Positions 46,219-56,218 of a DNA stretch of 64,000 nucleotides are shown piece after piece (position 1 is the stretch's first letter; each line of letters starts with the position of its first letter). This stretch comes from Oryzomonas japonica (GTDB lineage Bacteria > Desulfobacterota > Desulfuromonadia > Geobacterales > Pseudopelobacteraceae). The position numbers were made by a program, and so were the translations under genes. The notes below the pieces were generated by a model. The model made no database searches, had not been told where the DNA came from, and worked only from the letters and a program-made list of their open reading frames with translations. The stretch is taken from the NCBI RefSeq assembly GCF_008802365.1, contig NZ_VZQZ01000005.1:1-64000 (forward strand), read 5' to 3'.

Positions 46219-47043
46219 CTATGAAAGGAACTTCCGAGTTGCCCACCAAGATTCACGACGGAGCTGATAGTCTCTATCGAAAGCTATATGTTGAAGAGTT
46301 GCATGTGAAGCGTGATGAACTTTTAGAGTTGGAAGAAAATACGGCCAATGTCCAAAATTTCGGGCATGACCGCAAATCACGGACTCCTCCTGGTACAGAA
46401 AAGTTTCAGATGGCAGTCCGCCAAGCGCATTAATAAATTTCGGGTTGATCAAGTATATGGCCCCATGACCCAAGTAAATATCACCCTCAATAGATGAATT
46501 ACTAGAAATGTTGGATCGTAAGTAGAATTTAAAATTAGATATTGGAATCCGAATTGCCTCATAAAATAATGCAAAAAGGCGATTTCTATAATAAAAGTCC
46601 CAAAATACTTTGTTAAAAAGCGGATATTTGTTCCGACTAAGCGGATTTATGTTTCGGCTTTGTTCAATAATGCCGGGACAAATTAAATATTTATCTGAAA
46701 TATCATTCTGCCGCTTACCAAGCGTTAAGAAAAAATCCTTTTCAAACCATAAGTCGTTATTGCATACAACTATCCAATCAAATTGATTGATTTCGAATCC
46801 CTTGATAAAGGAAGATGCTGTCCCAAAATATCCATCATTTTCAAGGAAATGAATTTCGGTTGGAATGTTCTCACTTTTTGGCATAGTCATAAATTGGTAA
46901 TCATCTTTAGTCACTTTTCCGGAGTTTTCAAGAACAACGAAATGAATCTCGACATTGTGCTGTATTTGATCACCTATCGAGGAATAAAGCTTTGATGTTA
47001 GTGCAGGCTTCCCATGGTCAATAGTAATAATGCAAATTTTCAT
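46219..47043 (-). CDS. glycosyltransferase family 2, rhamnosyltransferase-like
   Basis: The protein has about 274 residues. ATG at 47043 is preceded by AAGGG and gives the usual start MKICIITIDHGKPALTSKL. A frame extending to 47172 would run into the upstream gene without a ribosome site. The blocks seen are HFVVLENSGKV, IHFLENDGYFGTASSFIKGF, the DxD-like IVVCNNDLWFE, and GHGAIYLINPKFINALGGLP. Downstream HHASHATL with paired His is typical of WbbL/rhamnosyltransferase-like GT2. The specific sugar is not known. Confidence 0.8.
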   Translation of the reverse strand: MKICIITIDHGKPALTSKLYSSIGDQIQHNVEIHFVVLENSGKVTKDDYQFMTMPKSENIPTEIHFLENDGYFGTASSFIKGFEINQFDWIVVCNNDLWFEKDFFLTLGKRQNDISDKYLICPGIIEQSRNINPLSRNKYPLFNKVFWDFYYRNRLFALFYEAIRIPISNFKFYLRSNISSNSSIEGDIYLGHGAIYLINPKFINALGGLPSETFLYQEESVICGHARNFGHWPYFLPTLKVHHASHATLQHIAFDRDYQLRRESWWATRKFLS

Positions 47044-47150
47044 TTTGTGATGCCCTTTTCTGGACTTCAGATAGTTCGAAACAATTTCATTTTTTGATAA
47101 TGATGGCCTTACAAAATGCCTGCCTCTGCCGTAATTGAACAAATGCAGCT

Positions 47151-48002
47151 TCACCAGCTTCTTTTTAAACATCGGACAAACAATGAAAAATTGTGAAAAG
47201 TATTATACAAATATATCTTAGCCATTTTATGGTTATGCTTAAAATAGTAATATGGAACTTTTAGTGGTGTTGCAAATGTTGCTCTTAAAATAATATGGAA
47301 CAGACGATTCTTATAGGCAAAATAATATAATCCATCGGCATAGCCATTAATCAGTTTTAGAAGTTTTATGAAATCAATTTCAGCAAACTTTGACAAGTGC
47401 ATTAAATGATATATTTCAAATTCAGGAACAAAATAGAAGTTATCATATTTACACATGCGACAGAAAAAATCAGAATCTTCAGAGCCAGGGTATAGTGCAC
47501 CAACGCCCAGTTTCGTATCAAACAAACCTTCCTGCATGAACTGATCAAATACAAAAATCTGATTGATGCTCATTATTACACCATAATCGTATTTAGATAG
47601 TTTTTTGGGGTGAACAGGAAAATTTAAGTGATTACTCTTTTTATATGGGTCCACAACTCTAAAAGCATAATTGTTTTTAGGCAATGATGATATGCCTTCA
47701 AAAAAGGCTGGATTAAACCAGCAGTCATCGTCCGGTATCATAACGTAATCGGCAGATATTCTATTATCTGTAATATACTGTATAGCTATATTTCTTGCAC
47801 ATGACAAAGAACACTGCTTATTAACATTAATATACACAACGTCAGCATTGTCAAAACTGGTATTTTTATATAAATCAGATGTTTGATTTACAAAAATCAA
47901 TAATACCTTGATATTGTTCAACTTCGCATTAATTACCGAGTCTTGTAATTTTTTGAAATGAGTATCAATTCCAAATTGGCTTATCAAAATATAATTATAC
48001 AC
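47151..48002 (-). CDS. glycosyltransferase family 2-like protein
   Basis: The 283-residue GTG-start protein has GAGG five bases upstream. Features recall GT2 enzymes: SLSCARNIAIQYI (nucleotide-binding region), YVMIPDDDCWFNPAFF (DxD) and YPGSEDSDFFCRM (acceptor ED motif). The C-terminus is basic and aromatic (YYYFKHNHKMAKIYLY). It is AT-rich like its neighbours. Together with the adjacent transferases it would add one residue to the repeating unit. Confidence 0.75.
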   Translation of the reverse strand: MYNYILISQFGIDTHFKKLQDSVINAKLNNIKVLLIFVNQTSDLYKNTSFDNADVVYINVNKQCSLSCARNIAIQYITDNRISADYVMIPDDDCWFNPAFFEGISSLPKNNYAFRVVDPYKKSNHLNFPVHPKKLSKYDYGVIMSINQIFVFDQFMQEGLFDTKLGVGALYPGSEDSDFFCRMCKYDNFYFVPEFEIYHLMHLSKFAEIDFIKLLKLINGYADGLYYFAYKNRLFHIILRATFATPLKVPYYYFKHNHKMAKIYLYNTFHNFSLFVRCLKRSW

Positions 48003-48011
48003 AACGCCTCG

Positions 48012-49145
48012 CTATACACTAAGAAGACATTGATATATTTTATAAATATTACAATTATATTTGTCTTCGTCTGCTAAGTTCTTCTTTATTTTATTAAGTT
48101 CGTCTCCATTATACAAAGAATATATCATGTTTGCTGCTTCATCAATGAATTTCAGGTCTGATTCATTCGAAACAATAAAACCGTCGAAAGCATCTTTAAT
48201 AGCTTCAGAAACGCCGGAACAGGAAGCGGAAACGGAGGGTATTGCCAGTATTTTTGATTCTAAAAGCGCCATAGGGAATCCTTCAAAACGGGACGATAAA
48301 AAAAATAACTTTGCTTGAACTAAATATGGGAAAGGATTCCTGGTAAATCCAAGAAGAATAACATGAGAGGATAATCTCTTATCTCGTATTAGGTTTTGTA
48401 GCTCAGTTTCAAGCTCTCCGGCTCCTAGTATGTAGAATTTAAGGTCATTCAATCCTTTACCGTTAACTAACTTATCAGCGACATTTATAAGACGATCAAA
48501 GCCCTTGGAAAAACTTAATCGACCCATGGACACTATATTAAAGTTTGTGTCATCAAATCGTACGGGGCAAGGTTCAGAAGACTGTTGTATTACTTGGTTT
48601 GTATCAACTGGATTATACAATGTCGTCAGCAAAGATTGTGGGATGCGAGGGTGCTTTTTCATAAAAAATTCTTTTATCTCATCAGAGACAAAAATAATTT
48701 TATCCATTCTATTATAAGCAGCGTCTTCCATCCTAAAATTTCGCGTAGCATTATGTACAACATTGGTATGAATCCAAGCAAACTTTTTTGACTGTTTGAC
48801 CGGGCTCTTCGCAATAAAAACCGCTGGTAAGCCTTCAAGGAAAGAAACTTCTAGATCATACTCTGTTTTTAGTTTGAAAAAATATATTAAAGCAGGAAAT
48901 AAAAGAATCATGCGCAAAATAATTCGTTCAAGAAGAAACAACAAATCATTCTTCGGTATAGTGTTAAATATATTTTTTATTTTTACTTCATCTGTTATTT
49001 CATTTAAAAATAATCCATCTTTCCAGAAAAGCAGTAGATCTACATCAGCTTCTTCAAACGGAAAATTGTTTAGTATGTTTACTAAAACTCTTTCAGCTCC
49101 TCCGCCCTTTAAATTATTGATCACAAATAATATCTTTTTTTTCAT
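48012..49145 (-). CDS. glycosyltransferase family 4 (GT-B fold)
   Basis: The protein has 377 residues. The N-terminal domain opens ILFVINNLKGGGAERVLVNI (acceptor side), and the donor domain has FNIVSMGRLSFSKGFDRLINVA, LGFTRNPFPYLVQAKLFFLSS and the retaining signature SRFEGFPMALLESKILAIPSV with E-x7-E spacing. It is a retaining transferase using a nucleotide-diphospho-sugar. GAGG lies eight bases before the ATG. Its start lies 32 bases inside the end of the polymerase gene. Confidence 0.9.
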   Translation of the reverse strand: MKKKILFVINNLKGGGAERVLVNILNNFPFEEADVDLLLFWKDGLFLNEITDEVKIKNIFNTIPKNDLLFLLERIILRMILLFPALIYFFKLKTEYDLEVSFLEGLPAVFIAKSPVKQSKKFAWIHTNVVHNATRNFRMEDAAYNRMDKIIFVSDEIKEFFMKKHPRIPQSLLTTLYNPVDTNQVIQQSSEPCPVRFDDTNFNIVSMGRLSFSKGFDRLINVADKLVNGKGLNDLKFYILGAGELETELQNLIRDKRLSSHVILLGFTRNPFPYLVQAKLFFLSSRFEGFPMALLESKILAIPSVSASCSGVSEAIKDAFDGFIVSNESDLKFIDEAANMIYSLYNGDELNKIKKNLADEDKYNCNIYKIYQCLLSV

Positions 49146-50514
49146 AGATGATACCTCGGTTAAACAGTAAATATTTAATAATAAAATATACTATAATAAA
49201 TAAAAAAGAGTACTTAACGAGGTAATTTAAATTTGAAGCAAAACCAAGATAGTTCCATCTCGGTGCATATATATAGAATGGCATCATCATAAAAAGTAAA
49301 AAACCTGTAATATTGTTATTCATTGATTTCCTCGCGAGAAAAGAGAAAAAACTTGAATAAAAATAACTGCCAGCAAAAACTAAAGTAAAGCCGCCTACCG
49401 TATATAATTCAGAAATATAACAAGAACCCAGGCCATATCCCATCTCAAACTTGCCTTGGTCAACTAGAAAAGATAACATGTGCCCTAAACTATACGTTGT
49501 CATCACTGTAGAGGTATTTTCAAAATCAAGAACAGTATTTAAGCCCAATAAGGTTAAATATGGATCTAAAATAGGCTTTAAAATCAATAAAAAACTTTTC
49601 GGCAAATACCACAAATACTCCATGGTATATCCTTGAATATCTATTGAGCCTCCTTGATCCCAAAAAAAGTAACTTAATAAATTTCCAAAATTTAAGCCAG
49701 TGTTTCCTACACGAGTAGAGGATACAATTTGCAATAAAACCATACATATAGCTGCAAAAAATACCGTTTTGACAATATTGACTTTATTTACAGTTTTCCT
49801 TGTGTTGAAGTAAATGTAAGTTAATAAATCTATTACAAAAGTGCCTCTTGAACCCGTAAATAGAGATAATATTAAAATGAATAAAAATATTTTCTTATAT
49901 TTACCGATTTCGTCACTATTGTCTAAAAAAGTAAACAGAGCCGCAGACGCTAAAAAATACATACTTGATAGCAAACTTACCACAATGGGTAATTGGGGGG
50001 GGGAGATGTATAAAGATAAATATCCTTGTGTGTATACCTGCATAATGAAAACTAAAATGACAAACATTTTTGCGGCAGATGATACCCAAAAAATAAATAA
50101 AATTAAATATTTAAAGGCTTTATCTGGTTTTTGTTTAGCTATTATGGGCACAATCTTGTGTCGATTATTCATTATCCGAAAAACGCCAAGATAAAAACCA
50201 AGCAGTGCTATTTGCAACGAGTACAGCATATTGAATTGAATCTCATCAGAAAAGATATAATTGGTGAAAAACTCGGTTTTAGCAAAGCTCTCCCCGATAA
50301 AAAAACTTAGCAAGATACGCCCAAGAAGAAAGACAAAAAAAGAAAGTAAAAATAACACATTCGGGTGAAACAGGTTTTTATAAATTTTGTAAGCACTATA
50401 AAATATAAAAAAGAATTCTATCAATGTTACAACTTTAGAATAAGTAATTGAATTGATGCCGATCTGCGCAAGCAGAACAGGTGTTAATAAAAATATTGGG
50501 ACAAAATACTTCAT
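49114..50514 (-). CDS. wzy: O-antigen/polysaccharide polymerase (Wzy)
   Basis: The 466-residue protein has at least ten strongly hydrophobic helices and little conserved sequence, as usual for polymerases. FTGSRGTFVIDLLTYIY matches the conserved loop of the O-antigen polysaccharide polymerase Wzy family, and a large periplasmic loop holds STRVGNTGLNFGNLLSYFF. It joins repeating units on the periplasmic face. The coding DNA contains a run of nine C (minus strand, 49995-50003), striking in so AT-rich a gene. It sits among the transferases and the flippase, so the locus is of the Wzx/Wzy type. Confidence 0.85.
   Translation of the reverse strand: MKYFVPIFLLTPVLLAQIGINSITYSKVVTLIEFFFIFYSAYKIYKNLFHPNVLFLLSFFVFLLGRILLSFFIGESFAKTEFFTNYIFSDEIQFNMLYSLQIALLGFYLGVFRIMNNRHKIVPIIAKQKPDKAFKYLILFIFWVSSAAKMFVILVFIMQVYTQGYLSLYISPPQLPIVVSLLSSMYFLASAALFTFLDNSDEIGKYKKIFLFILILSLFTGSRGTFVIDLLTYIYFNTRKTVNKVNIVKTVFFAAICMVLLQIVSSTRVGNTGLNFGNLLSYFFWDQGGSIDIQGYTMEYLWYLPKSFLLILKPILDPYLTLLGLNTVLDFENTSTVMTTYSLGHMLSFLVDQGKFEMGYGLGSCYISELYTVGGFTLVFAGSYFYSSFFSFLARKSMNNNITGFLLFMMMPFYIYAPRWNYLGFASNLNYLVKYSFLFIIVYFIIKYLLFNRGIIYEKKDIICDQ
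49995..50003 (-). repeat. homopolymer (C)9 tract within wzy
   Basis: Nine consecutive G on the plus strand (C on the coding strand) encode Ser-Pro-Pro-Gln. The surrounding gene is highly AT-rich, so the run is out of character. A one-base slip would truncate the polymerase at about one third of its length. Confidence 0.8.
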
Positions 50515-50554
50515 ATCCGCGTTGTCCTGTTGAGTAAAATACGTCGATAATCTA

Positions 50555-51445
50555 TTAAATATTAATGGATTTCTTCCCCCGCACTATAGCTAAACATAGT
50601 GCGGGTAAAAAAAACAATTTGTTATTTGCTCCAATAAAAATTTTCAGGCAGGAATAGCCAAGATGATGAGCTACTTTAATATAATTCATAGCATGTAATA
50701 ACCTTAACTTGATCTTGAATGGCCTAATTGAACCTTCGTTGAAATACAGCATATAACCACGCATATTATTGGTAAACAAAAGATCAATTTTACTAGACAA
50801 CCCATCTTGGAGATATTCTACAAGTTTGAACGGTATATTGACATATACCGTTTTATAGTCATGCGCGATCCTATTCCACACAACGGCTTCCGTGAGGAAT
50901 TTCTCGTCTTTTAATAGAGGAAAAGGATAGCGCTTGAGAACATCAGTAAGGAAAAACTCGCACTTATCGCCAGATATATTTTTGTTGAATCGCATATTAA
51001 TATGGTCAGACACGATAAAACTATTGTCTTTACGTAAAGGGAAAGTATTTCCTATAACTTCCAGCTTTCTATCCAAGCACAATCCGCTGATACTGGAACA
51101 ATTCATTTTTTTTAAATTCAGTTCATTATTTAAATTCCAAACTGTTTCTAGCGTATCATCGTTATACAACACATCATCGCTGTCAATGATGACGGTAAAA
51201 AAACTATTAGATTTGGTTATCCCACGATTAAGTGCTGCATGCTTCCCTGCATTTTTCTGGTGTAAATAAATTATTGGGAATGACGATTTAAATGATTTCA
51301 CAACCTCTCTGCAATTATCCTCTGAGCCATCGTCAACGACGATCCACTCAACATCCGTTATTGACTGTTTAACAATAGACTGATAAACATTTTGCAGCAA
51401 ATGTGCTCTATTGTAGACTGCAGTAATTATTGAAAACTTATGCAT
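50555..51445 (-). CDS. glycosyltransferase family 2
   Basis: The protein has 296 residues. The start at 51445 has AGAGAG nine bases upstream; an ATG three codons earlier abuts that site. The GT-A core has FSIITAVYNRAHLLQNVYQS, VEWIVVDDGSEDN, GKHAALNRGITKSNS and the DxD IIDSDDVLYNDD. It ends in a hydrophobic stretch (LFFLPALCLAIVRG). Its N-terminal end overlaps the acyltransferase gene stop by eight bases. Sugar specificity is unknown. Confidence 0.87.
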   Translation of the reverse strand: MHKFSIITAVYNRAHLLQNVYQSIVKQSITDVEWIVVDDGSEDNCREVVKSFKSSFPIIYLHQKNAGKHAALNRGITKSNSFFTVIIDSDDVLYNDDTLETVWNLNNELNLKKMNCSSISGLCLDRKLEVIGNTFPLRKDNSFIVSDHINMRFNKNISGDKCEFFLTDVLKRYPFPLLKDEKFLTEAVVWNRIAHDYKTVYVNIPFKLVEYLQDGLSSKIDLLFTNNMRGYMLYFNEGSIRPFKIKLRLLHAMNYIKVAHHLGYSCLKIFIGANNKLFFLPALCLAIVRGKKSINI

Positions 51446-52097
51446 TATTTTCATCTCTCTTTATTTGTTCAAGCAGGTCGGTTGGTGCCCTGAATAAAGG
51501 CATGTACTTCATTAGTTTTGCATCATCCCAGTCCCACCAGTTCAATTTCTGCAGCTCCGGTGATATATTGTCGGGAAAACGATGCTTAACAAATTTTGCA
51601 GGAACGCCCGCCCAGATTTGATAAGAGGGAATATCACTTGTCACAATCGACCCTGCGGCAATAACAACCCCGTCACCGATAGTTATTCCACGCCTAATAA
51701 TGACATTCAATCCTATCCAAACATCATTGCCAATAATTGTTTTTTTGTCATTCAGATCCAATCTAACAGTTTTATTGACCATTCCATAAAAGCTGTTGAA
51801 AAGAAACGGATGCGTCGATACAAAAGAATAATCATGGTTGAATGGTGAAATAAAAACATTTGAAGATATTGAACAAAATTTACCTATTGAGCATGATTCA
51901 ATGCTTGAATTTCTATTTATATAACTATAATTGCCGATCTCAACATCATCTGAAACATATGTATCTTTATCTATTAAAACTTTAATGCCATACTTCGCTT
52001 TTTTACTAGCCTTTGAGCTAAAAATAAATCGATCATATTTTTTGTTTGTAAAACGCAAATATAGCTTGCTCAACAAGCGACTGAAGATGATCTCCAT
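51438..52097 (-). CDS. hexapeptide-repeat acetyltransferase (CatB/WbbJ-like)
   Basis: The 219-residue left-handed beta-helix acyltransferase has hexapeptide repeats from about residue 40 (VLIDKDTYVSDDVEIGNYSY), the catalytic His in FISPFNHDYSFV, and KTIIGNDVWIGLNVIIRRGI to GAGSIVTSDIP-type coils. IWAGVPAKFVKHRF is the standard end motif. It would O- or N-acetylate a sugar of the repeat unit. GGGGTGG precedes the ATG at 52097. The gene overlaps the flippase stop. Confidence 0.9.
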   Translation of the reverse strand: MEIIFSRLLSKLYLRFTNKKYDRFIFSSKASKKAKYGIKVLIDKDTYVSDDVEIGNYSYINRNSSIESCSIGKFCSISSNVFISPFNHDYSFVSTHPFLFNSFYGMVNKTVRLDLNDKKTIIGNDVWIGLNVIIRRGITIGDGVVIAAGSIVTSDIPSYQIWAGVPAKFVKHRFPDNISPELQKLNWWDWDDAKLMKYMPLFRAPTDLLEQIKRDENNA

Positions 52098-53605
52098 TTG
52101 CCACCCCACTTAAATAAAACATAACCACCAAATGGTACGATAAGACTTAATCCTACATAACATGACGTATAAAACCACATATTGTAATTTGAGCTGATTA
52201 TTGGGACAAATTTCAATAAGATAAAAGAAGAAATAAAAATAGTGAGGGTAAGTAATACCGTGTCAAAAGTGGATATTAATACAGACTGTCCCAAAAAATG
52301 CTTACTTACATAAATTAAAACATCGATAGTGCGATATAGTGTTGAACATAATGTCCCAATCAACACCCCATTAATACCCCAAATATTAACTAAAACAAGA
52401 CTTACTGCCAAGTTGATGCCAGCTTCAAGCAGTGATCGATATTTCGTTTGTTTAAAATGCCCCGCAGCAATTATGAGCGTAGCGCCTGGCCCCCGCAAAT
52501 TATTCGCTATACCAACAGTAGCAAAAAGAATCGCCAATTGTGGTCTAGAATAATTTGTATCTGTCATTCCTTTTGTGTAGATACTCATAAATGGCATGAT
52601 GAGGACTATAGCACATGTATAAACCCAACCAATCAGAGCGTAGAAAGCAGCTTCATATTTTCTATATTGCCTGCATATCTGCGTCTGATCATTCATGACA
52701 AGTGACTGGCCGAAAAAAGACTGTATTCCGCTCGAAAAAGAACTCAGTAGTTGGTTTACGGCAGAAAAAACAAGCGCGTATATTGAATAAACGCTTACTT
52801 CTTTTAAGCCACAAAAAATTGTAAGTAATATAATAGGAGAGTTAAATACTATTAAACCAGCTATTTGATGTACAAGCGCATCCCACCTTTGGGATAATGC
52901 CTCATTATCAGGTTTTGACTTGAAGTTGATACCATTATAATGATTTCTAACATAGATTGCCATAATCATATAACGGGCCAAAAATATTAAAGCCGATAAA
53001 AATTTGACCCATAAAATAGAAAAGCCAGTATTGATAAAAATAACTGCACTGGCCGTACTTAGAACCAATCCTATGATCTGTGCGAAAGAAATAACATAAA
53101 GTTTATGGTCGGCCATAAGCAGAACACGGTATTTGCCTATAAGAAAAAACTCCGCCGCACCAGTTATACCTAACACGAGTACCATCAAGAACGCTATTGT
53201 TTGGTCAACTTGCCCAGAAACAATAAATGGGAACACTACAGCAAGAAAAAATATTAGTGAAATAAATATGTAACCAGATTTATTATAGAACTGTCTCGTA
53301 GCAGAAAGAATATTGTTCAGTGCGATAAAATTACCTTCCGCAAGTGGCTTATACATTGCTGCGATACTCGCTGCTCCAACTCCAGCTTCTACGATATTCA
53401 AATAAGCAACAAATTGGCCTATGGAAGATACTAGCCCGTTCATATCAGAACCAAAGGTTTTGATAATCAATGGTGGAAGTATAAACCCTGTAATTGCGGT
53501 AATAACTTGAAGTAAAATATTTACCAGGATATTTTTCATCACTGCCAATTTTCGTATATTCACAGATGCAAGTGTCTTGAAGAAAGATAATATGCTTTTC
53601 AACAT
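52070..53605 (-). CDS. wzx: O-unit flippase (Wzx), polysaccharide biosynthesis family
   Basis: The 511-residue protein has 12-14 hydrophobic helices. Typical blocks are ITGFILPPLIIKTFGSDMNGLVSSIGQ and EAGVGAASIAAMYKPLAEGN near the N-terminus (quoted in part). It moves lipid-linked repeat units across the inner membrane. This is the first gene of the AT-rich stretch, and AAAGGA lies upstream. An in-frame ATG 22 codons later (53539) is an alternative. Polymerase and transferases follow directly. Confidence 0.88.
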   Translation of the reverse strand: MLKSILSFFKTLASVNIRKLAVMKNILVNILLQVITAITGFILPPLIIKTFGSDMNGLVSSIGQFVAYLNIVEAGVGAASIAAMYKPLAEGNFIALNNILSATRQFYNKSGYIFISLIFFLAVVFPFIVSGQVDQTIAFLMVLVLGITGAAEFFLIGKYRVLLMADHKLYVISFAQIIGLVLSTASAVIFINTGFSILWVKFLSALIFLARYMIMAIYVRNHYNGINFKSKPDNEALSQRWDALVHQIAGLIVFNSPIILLTIFCGLKEVSVYSIYALVFSAVNQLLSSFSSGIQSFFGQSLVMNDQTQICRQYRKYEAAFYALIGWVYTCAIVLIMPFMSIYTKGMTDTNYSRPQLAILFATVGIANNLRGPGATLIIAAGHFKQTKYRSLLEAGINLAVSLVLVNIWGINGVLIGTLCSTLYRTIDVLIYVSKHFLGQSVLISTFDTVLLTLTIFISSFILLKFVPIISSNYNMWFYTSCYVGLSLIVPFGGYVLFKWGGKWRSSSVAC

Positions 53606-53934
53606 TAAACTATGAATTCCTTTCTTGCATATTGCAGATACCGGTTGTTCTCTGTGAATTAAGCAGTTTCAGTCGAAATTTAAAGTGCTATGCTCTTGTC
53701 TTTTCTGCTTATGAGACATAGGATAATGTAAAAAAAAGCAGATACAAGGTGAATGCCCTAAAATAAGCAGGAGGGGGTAGAAGAAAATTGCTTGGTTTGA
53801 AAGGCTAGTACCTACTAGTAAGGGGAATCTACTACACTTTGGGGGGGCACTCTCTGGTATATACTTATATTATTCCATAGCTTGTTCCGGATACTCGAGT
53901 GTGTGTAAATGCTTTAATTCCCAACATTAAGGCA
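53606..53934. other. 329-base non-coding gap at the island edge
   Basis: No gene is seen. The gap holds an A8 run at 53730, a G7 run near 53841, and a perfect inverted repeat CTAGTA-CC-TACTAG at 53808-53821. JUMPStart/ops (GGCGGTAG) was looked for on both strands and not seen. A minus-strand promoter for wzx probably lies here but no clear -35/-10 pair stands out. Confidence 0.5.
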
Positions 53935-54945
53935 TCACGAGCCATAATACCCCCGATACCATTCCACAAACCGACCAATCCCCTCCTCAATCGAAGTGGC
54001 CGGCTTGAACCCCACATCCTTCATCAGATCATCCACATCGGCATAGGTCGCCGGCACATCCCCGGCTTGTATGGGCAACAGGTTCTTTTCCGCCCTTTTA
54101 CCGAGGCAATCTTCCAGCACCTCGATAAAGCGCATGAGCTCCACCGGGCTGTTGTTGCCGATGTTGTAAAGCCGGTACGGCGCATAACTGGTGCCGGGGT
54201 CTGGCTGGTCGCTATCCCATGATAGGCTTGGAACCGGCGTGGTGTCGGTGACTCGCATCACGCCTTCCACGATATCGTTGATGTAGGTGAAATCCCGCTG
54301 CATCTTGCCCTGGTTGAAGACATCGATCGGTTTGCCCTCCAGGATCGCCTTGGTGAAGAGGAACAGCGCCATATCCGGCCGCCCCCAGGGGCCATAGACG
54401 GTAAAGAAGCGCAGGCCGGTGGTGGGGAGGTGGTACAGGCTGGAATAGGTATGGGCCATCAGCTCATTGGCCTTTTTGGTGGCGGCGTACAGGGAAACCG
54501 GGTGGTCCACGTTGTGGTGCACGGAGAATGGCATCAGGGTGTTGGCGCCGTAGACCGAACTGGACGAGGCGTAGACGAGGTGTTTGACGTCGTTGTGGCG
54601 GCACCCTTCCAGGATGTTCATGAAGCCGACGATGTTGCTGTCGATATAGGCGTGGGGATTTTGGAGGGAGTACCGTACCCCGGCCTGGGCGGCCAGGTTT
54701 ACAACCTTGTCGAACCGTTCGTTGGAAAAGAGGCGGGCAATAGCCTCCCGGTCTTCAAGGGAGGCTTTGACGAACCGGAAGCCGGGCTGGGTCTCCAGCT
54801 GCTTGAGGCGGGCATACTTGAGCCGGACATCGTAATAATCGTTGAGGTTGTCGAGGCCAACGACTTCGTCACCCCTCGCCAGCAGGCGCTTGCTAAGATG
54901 AGAGCCGATAAACCCGGCAGCGCCGGTTACGAGAATCTTGGACAT
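53935..54945 (-). CDS. UDP-glucuronate 4-epimerase-like NAD-dependent epimerase
   Basis: The 336-residue extended SDR has [20 protein letters not shown] and [18 protein letters not shown], the signature region of UDP-glucuronate epimerases (CapI/LspL type). [19 protein letters not shown] and the Y-x3-K in [15 protein letters not shown] follow, then [19 protein letters not shown]. It would supply UDP-galacturonate (or a related uronic acid) to the repeat unit. GAGAGGT precedes the ATG. It is GC-rich, unlike the island genes downstream, and lies next to gmd. Confidence 0.9.
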   Translation of the reverse strand: MSKILVTGAAGFIGSHLSKRLLARGDEVVGLDNLNDYYDVRLKYARLKQLETQPGFRFVKASLEDREAIARLFSNERFDKVVNLAAQAGVRYSLQNPHAYIDSNIVGFMNILEGCRHNDVKHLVYASSSSVYGANTLMPFSVHHNVDHPVSLYAATKKANELMAHTYSSLYHLPTTGLRFFTVYGPWGRPDMALFLFTKAILEGKPIDVFNQGKMQRDFTYINDIVEGVMRVTDTTPVPSLSWDSDQPDPGTSYAPYRLYNIGNNSPVELMRFIEVLEDCLGKRAEKNLLPIQAGDVPATYADVDDLMKDVGFKPATSIEEGIGRFVEWYRGYYGS

Positions 54946-55006
54946 GGTTTACCTCTCGCTGCCCAAAGGACAATCTGCAGCCAATGTAGGACCGGCCGGC
55001 GGCAGC

Positions 55007-56056
55007 TTAACCGTTGGCCCGCATTTCCCGCTCCGCCTGTTTCAAATCGCCATCCACCATCATGTTCACGAGCTGATCGAAGCTCGTTTTCAGTTCCCAA
55101 CCCAGCTGGCGTTTCGCCTTGGAAGGGTCGCCCAGCAGCAGGTCAACCTCGGCCGGTCGGAAGTATTTGGGATCGATCCGGATGACAACCCGGCCGGTGG
55201 TGCGGTCGATGCCCTGCTCTCCCTCGCCGCTCCCCTGCCACTCCAACGGCATGCCGAGGCGCTCGAAGACCTTTTCGGCGAAGGTGCGCACCGACCAGGT
55301 TTCGCCGGTGGCGATGACGTAGTCGTCGGCCTTGTCCTGCTGCATCATCAGCCACATGGCCTCGACATAGTCGCCGGCAAACCCCCAGTCGCGCTTGGCG
55401 TCCAGATTGCCCAGGTAGAGACAACTGAGCATGCCGAGTTTGATGCGTGCTGCGGCGCGGGTGATCTTGCGGGTGACAAAGGTCTCGCCGCGGCGGGGTG
55501 ATTCGTGGTTGAAGAGGATACCGTTGCAGGCGTACATGTTGTAGCTTTCGCGGTAATTCACCGTGATGTAGAAGGCATAGGCCTTGGCGCAGGCATAGGG
55601 GGAGCGCGGGTAGAACGGCGTGGTTTCCCTCTGGGGGGTTTCCACCACCTTGCCGTAGAGTTCCGAGGACGATGCCTGGTAAAATTTCGTGTTCAGGCCG
55701 GTCTCGCGGATGCCTTCCAGGATGCGCACCGCACCCAGGGCATCCACCTCGCCGGTGTATTCCGGGACATCGAACGACACCCTGACGTGGCTCTGGGCAC
55801 CCAAGTTGTAGATCTCGTCCGGTTGAATAGTACGCAGCAGGGTATTGATGGAGCTGGCATCGTTCAGATCGCCGTAGTGCAGGAACAGGCGAACATCCTT
55901 TTCGTGGGGGTCGCGGTAGATATGATCGATGCGGCCGGTATTGAAGGACGAGGAACGACGGATCATGCCGTGGACTTCGTAGCCTTTTTGTAGCAGCAAC
56001 TCTGCCAGGTATGAACCGTCCTGGCCGGTGATGCCGGTAATGAGTGCCCGTTTCAT
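55007..56056 (-). CDS. gmd: GDP-mannose 4,6-dehydratase
   Basis: Gmd turns GDP-mannose into GDP-4-keto-6-deoxymannose. The 349-residue protein has [57 protein letters not shown], the catalytic [13 protein letters not shown] and [15 protein letters not shown], and [20 protein letters not shown], all diagnostic. GGGAGA precedes the ATG at 56056. No GDP-fucose synthase, Rmd or perosamine synthetase gene is seen in the window, so the final sugar is not determined here. Confidence 0.96.
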   Translation of the reverse strand: MKRALITGITGQDGSYLAELLLQKGYEVHGMIRRSSSFNTGRIDHIYRDPHEKDVRLFLHYGDLNDASSINTLLRTIQPDEIYNLGAQSHVRVSFDVPEYTGEVDALGAVRILEGIRETGLNTKFYQASSSELYGKVVETPQRETTPFYPRSPYACAKAYAFYITVNYRESYNMYACNGILFNHESPRRGETFVTRKITRAAARIKLGMLSCLYLGNLDAKRDWGFAGDYVEAMWLMMQQDKADDYVIATGETWSVRTFAEKVFERLGMPLEWQGSGEGEQGIDRTTGRVVIRIDPKYFRPAEVDLLLGDPSKAKRQLGWELKTSFDQLVNMMVDGDLKQAEREMRANG

Positions 56057-56218
56057 TCGTTCTCCCGCTGTCCGCCCGTGCATATTGTGGAGGTGTATAC
56101 GCCCAATCTAAGCTATTAGATATAGCACACCGGCAGTAATGATTGCAAAAATAAAATGAGAAAATACCGTGGATTTATTGGGTTGTGTGCGGATGCCCCG
56201 GAGTGGGCGCCGAACTCT

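Noticed and set aside
50578-50605. Ten-base perfect hairpin at the end of a GT2 gene
   Set aside because: It lies in the coding end of the gene and on the minus (coding) strand is not followed by a T-run; an A-run follows on the plus strand only.
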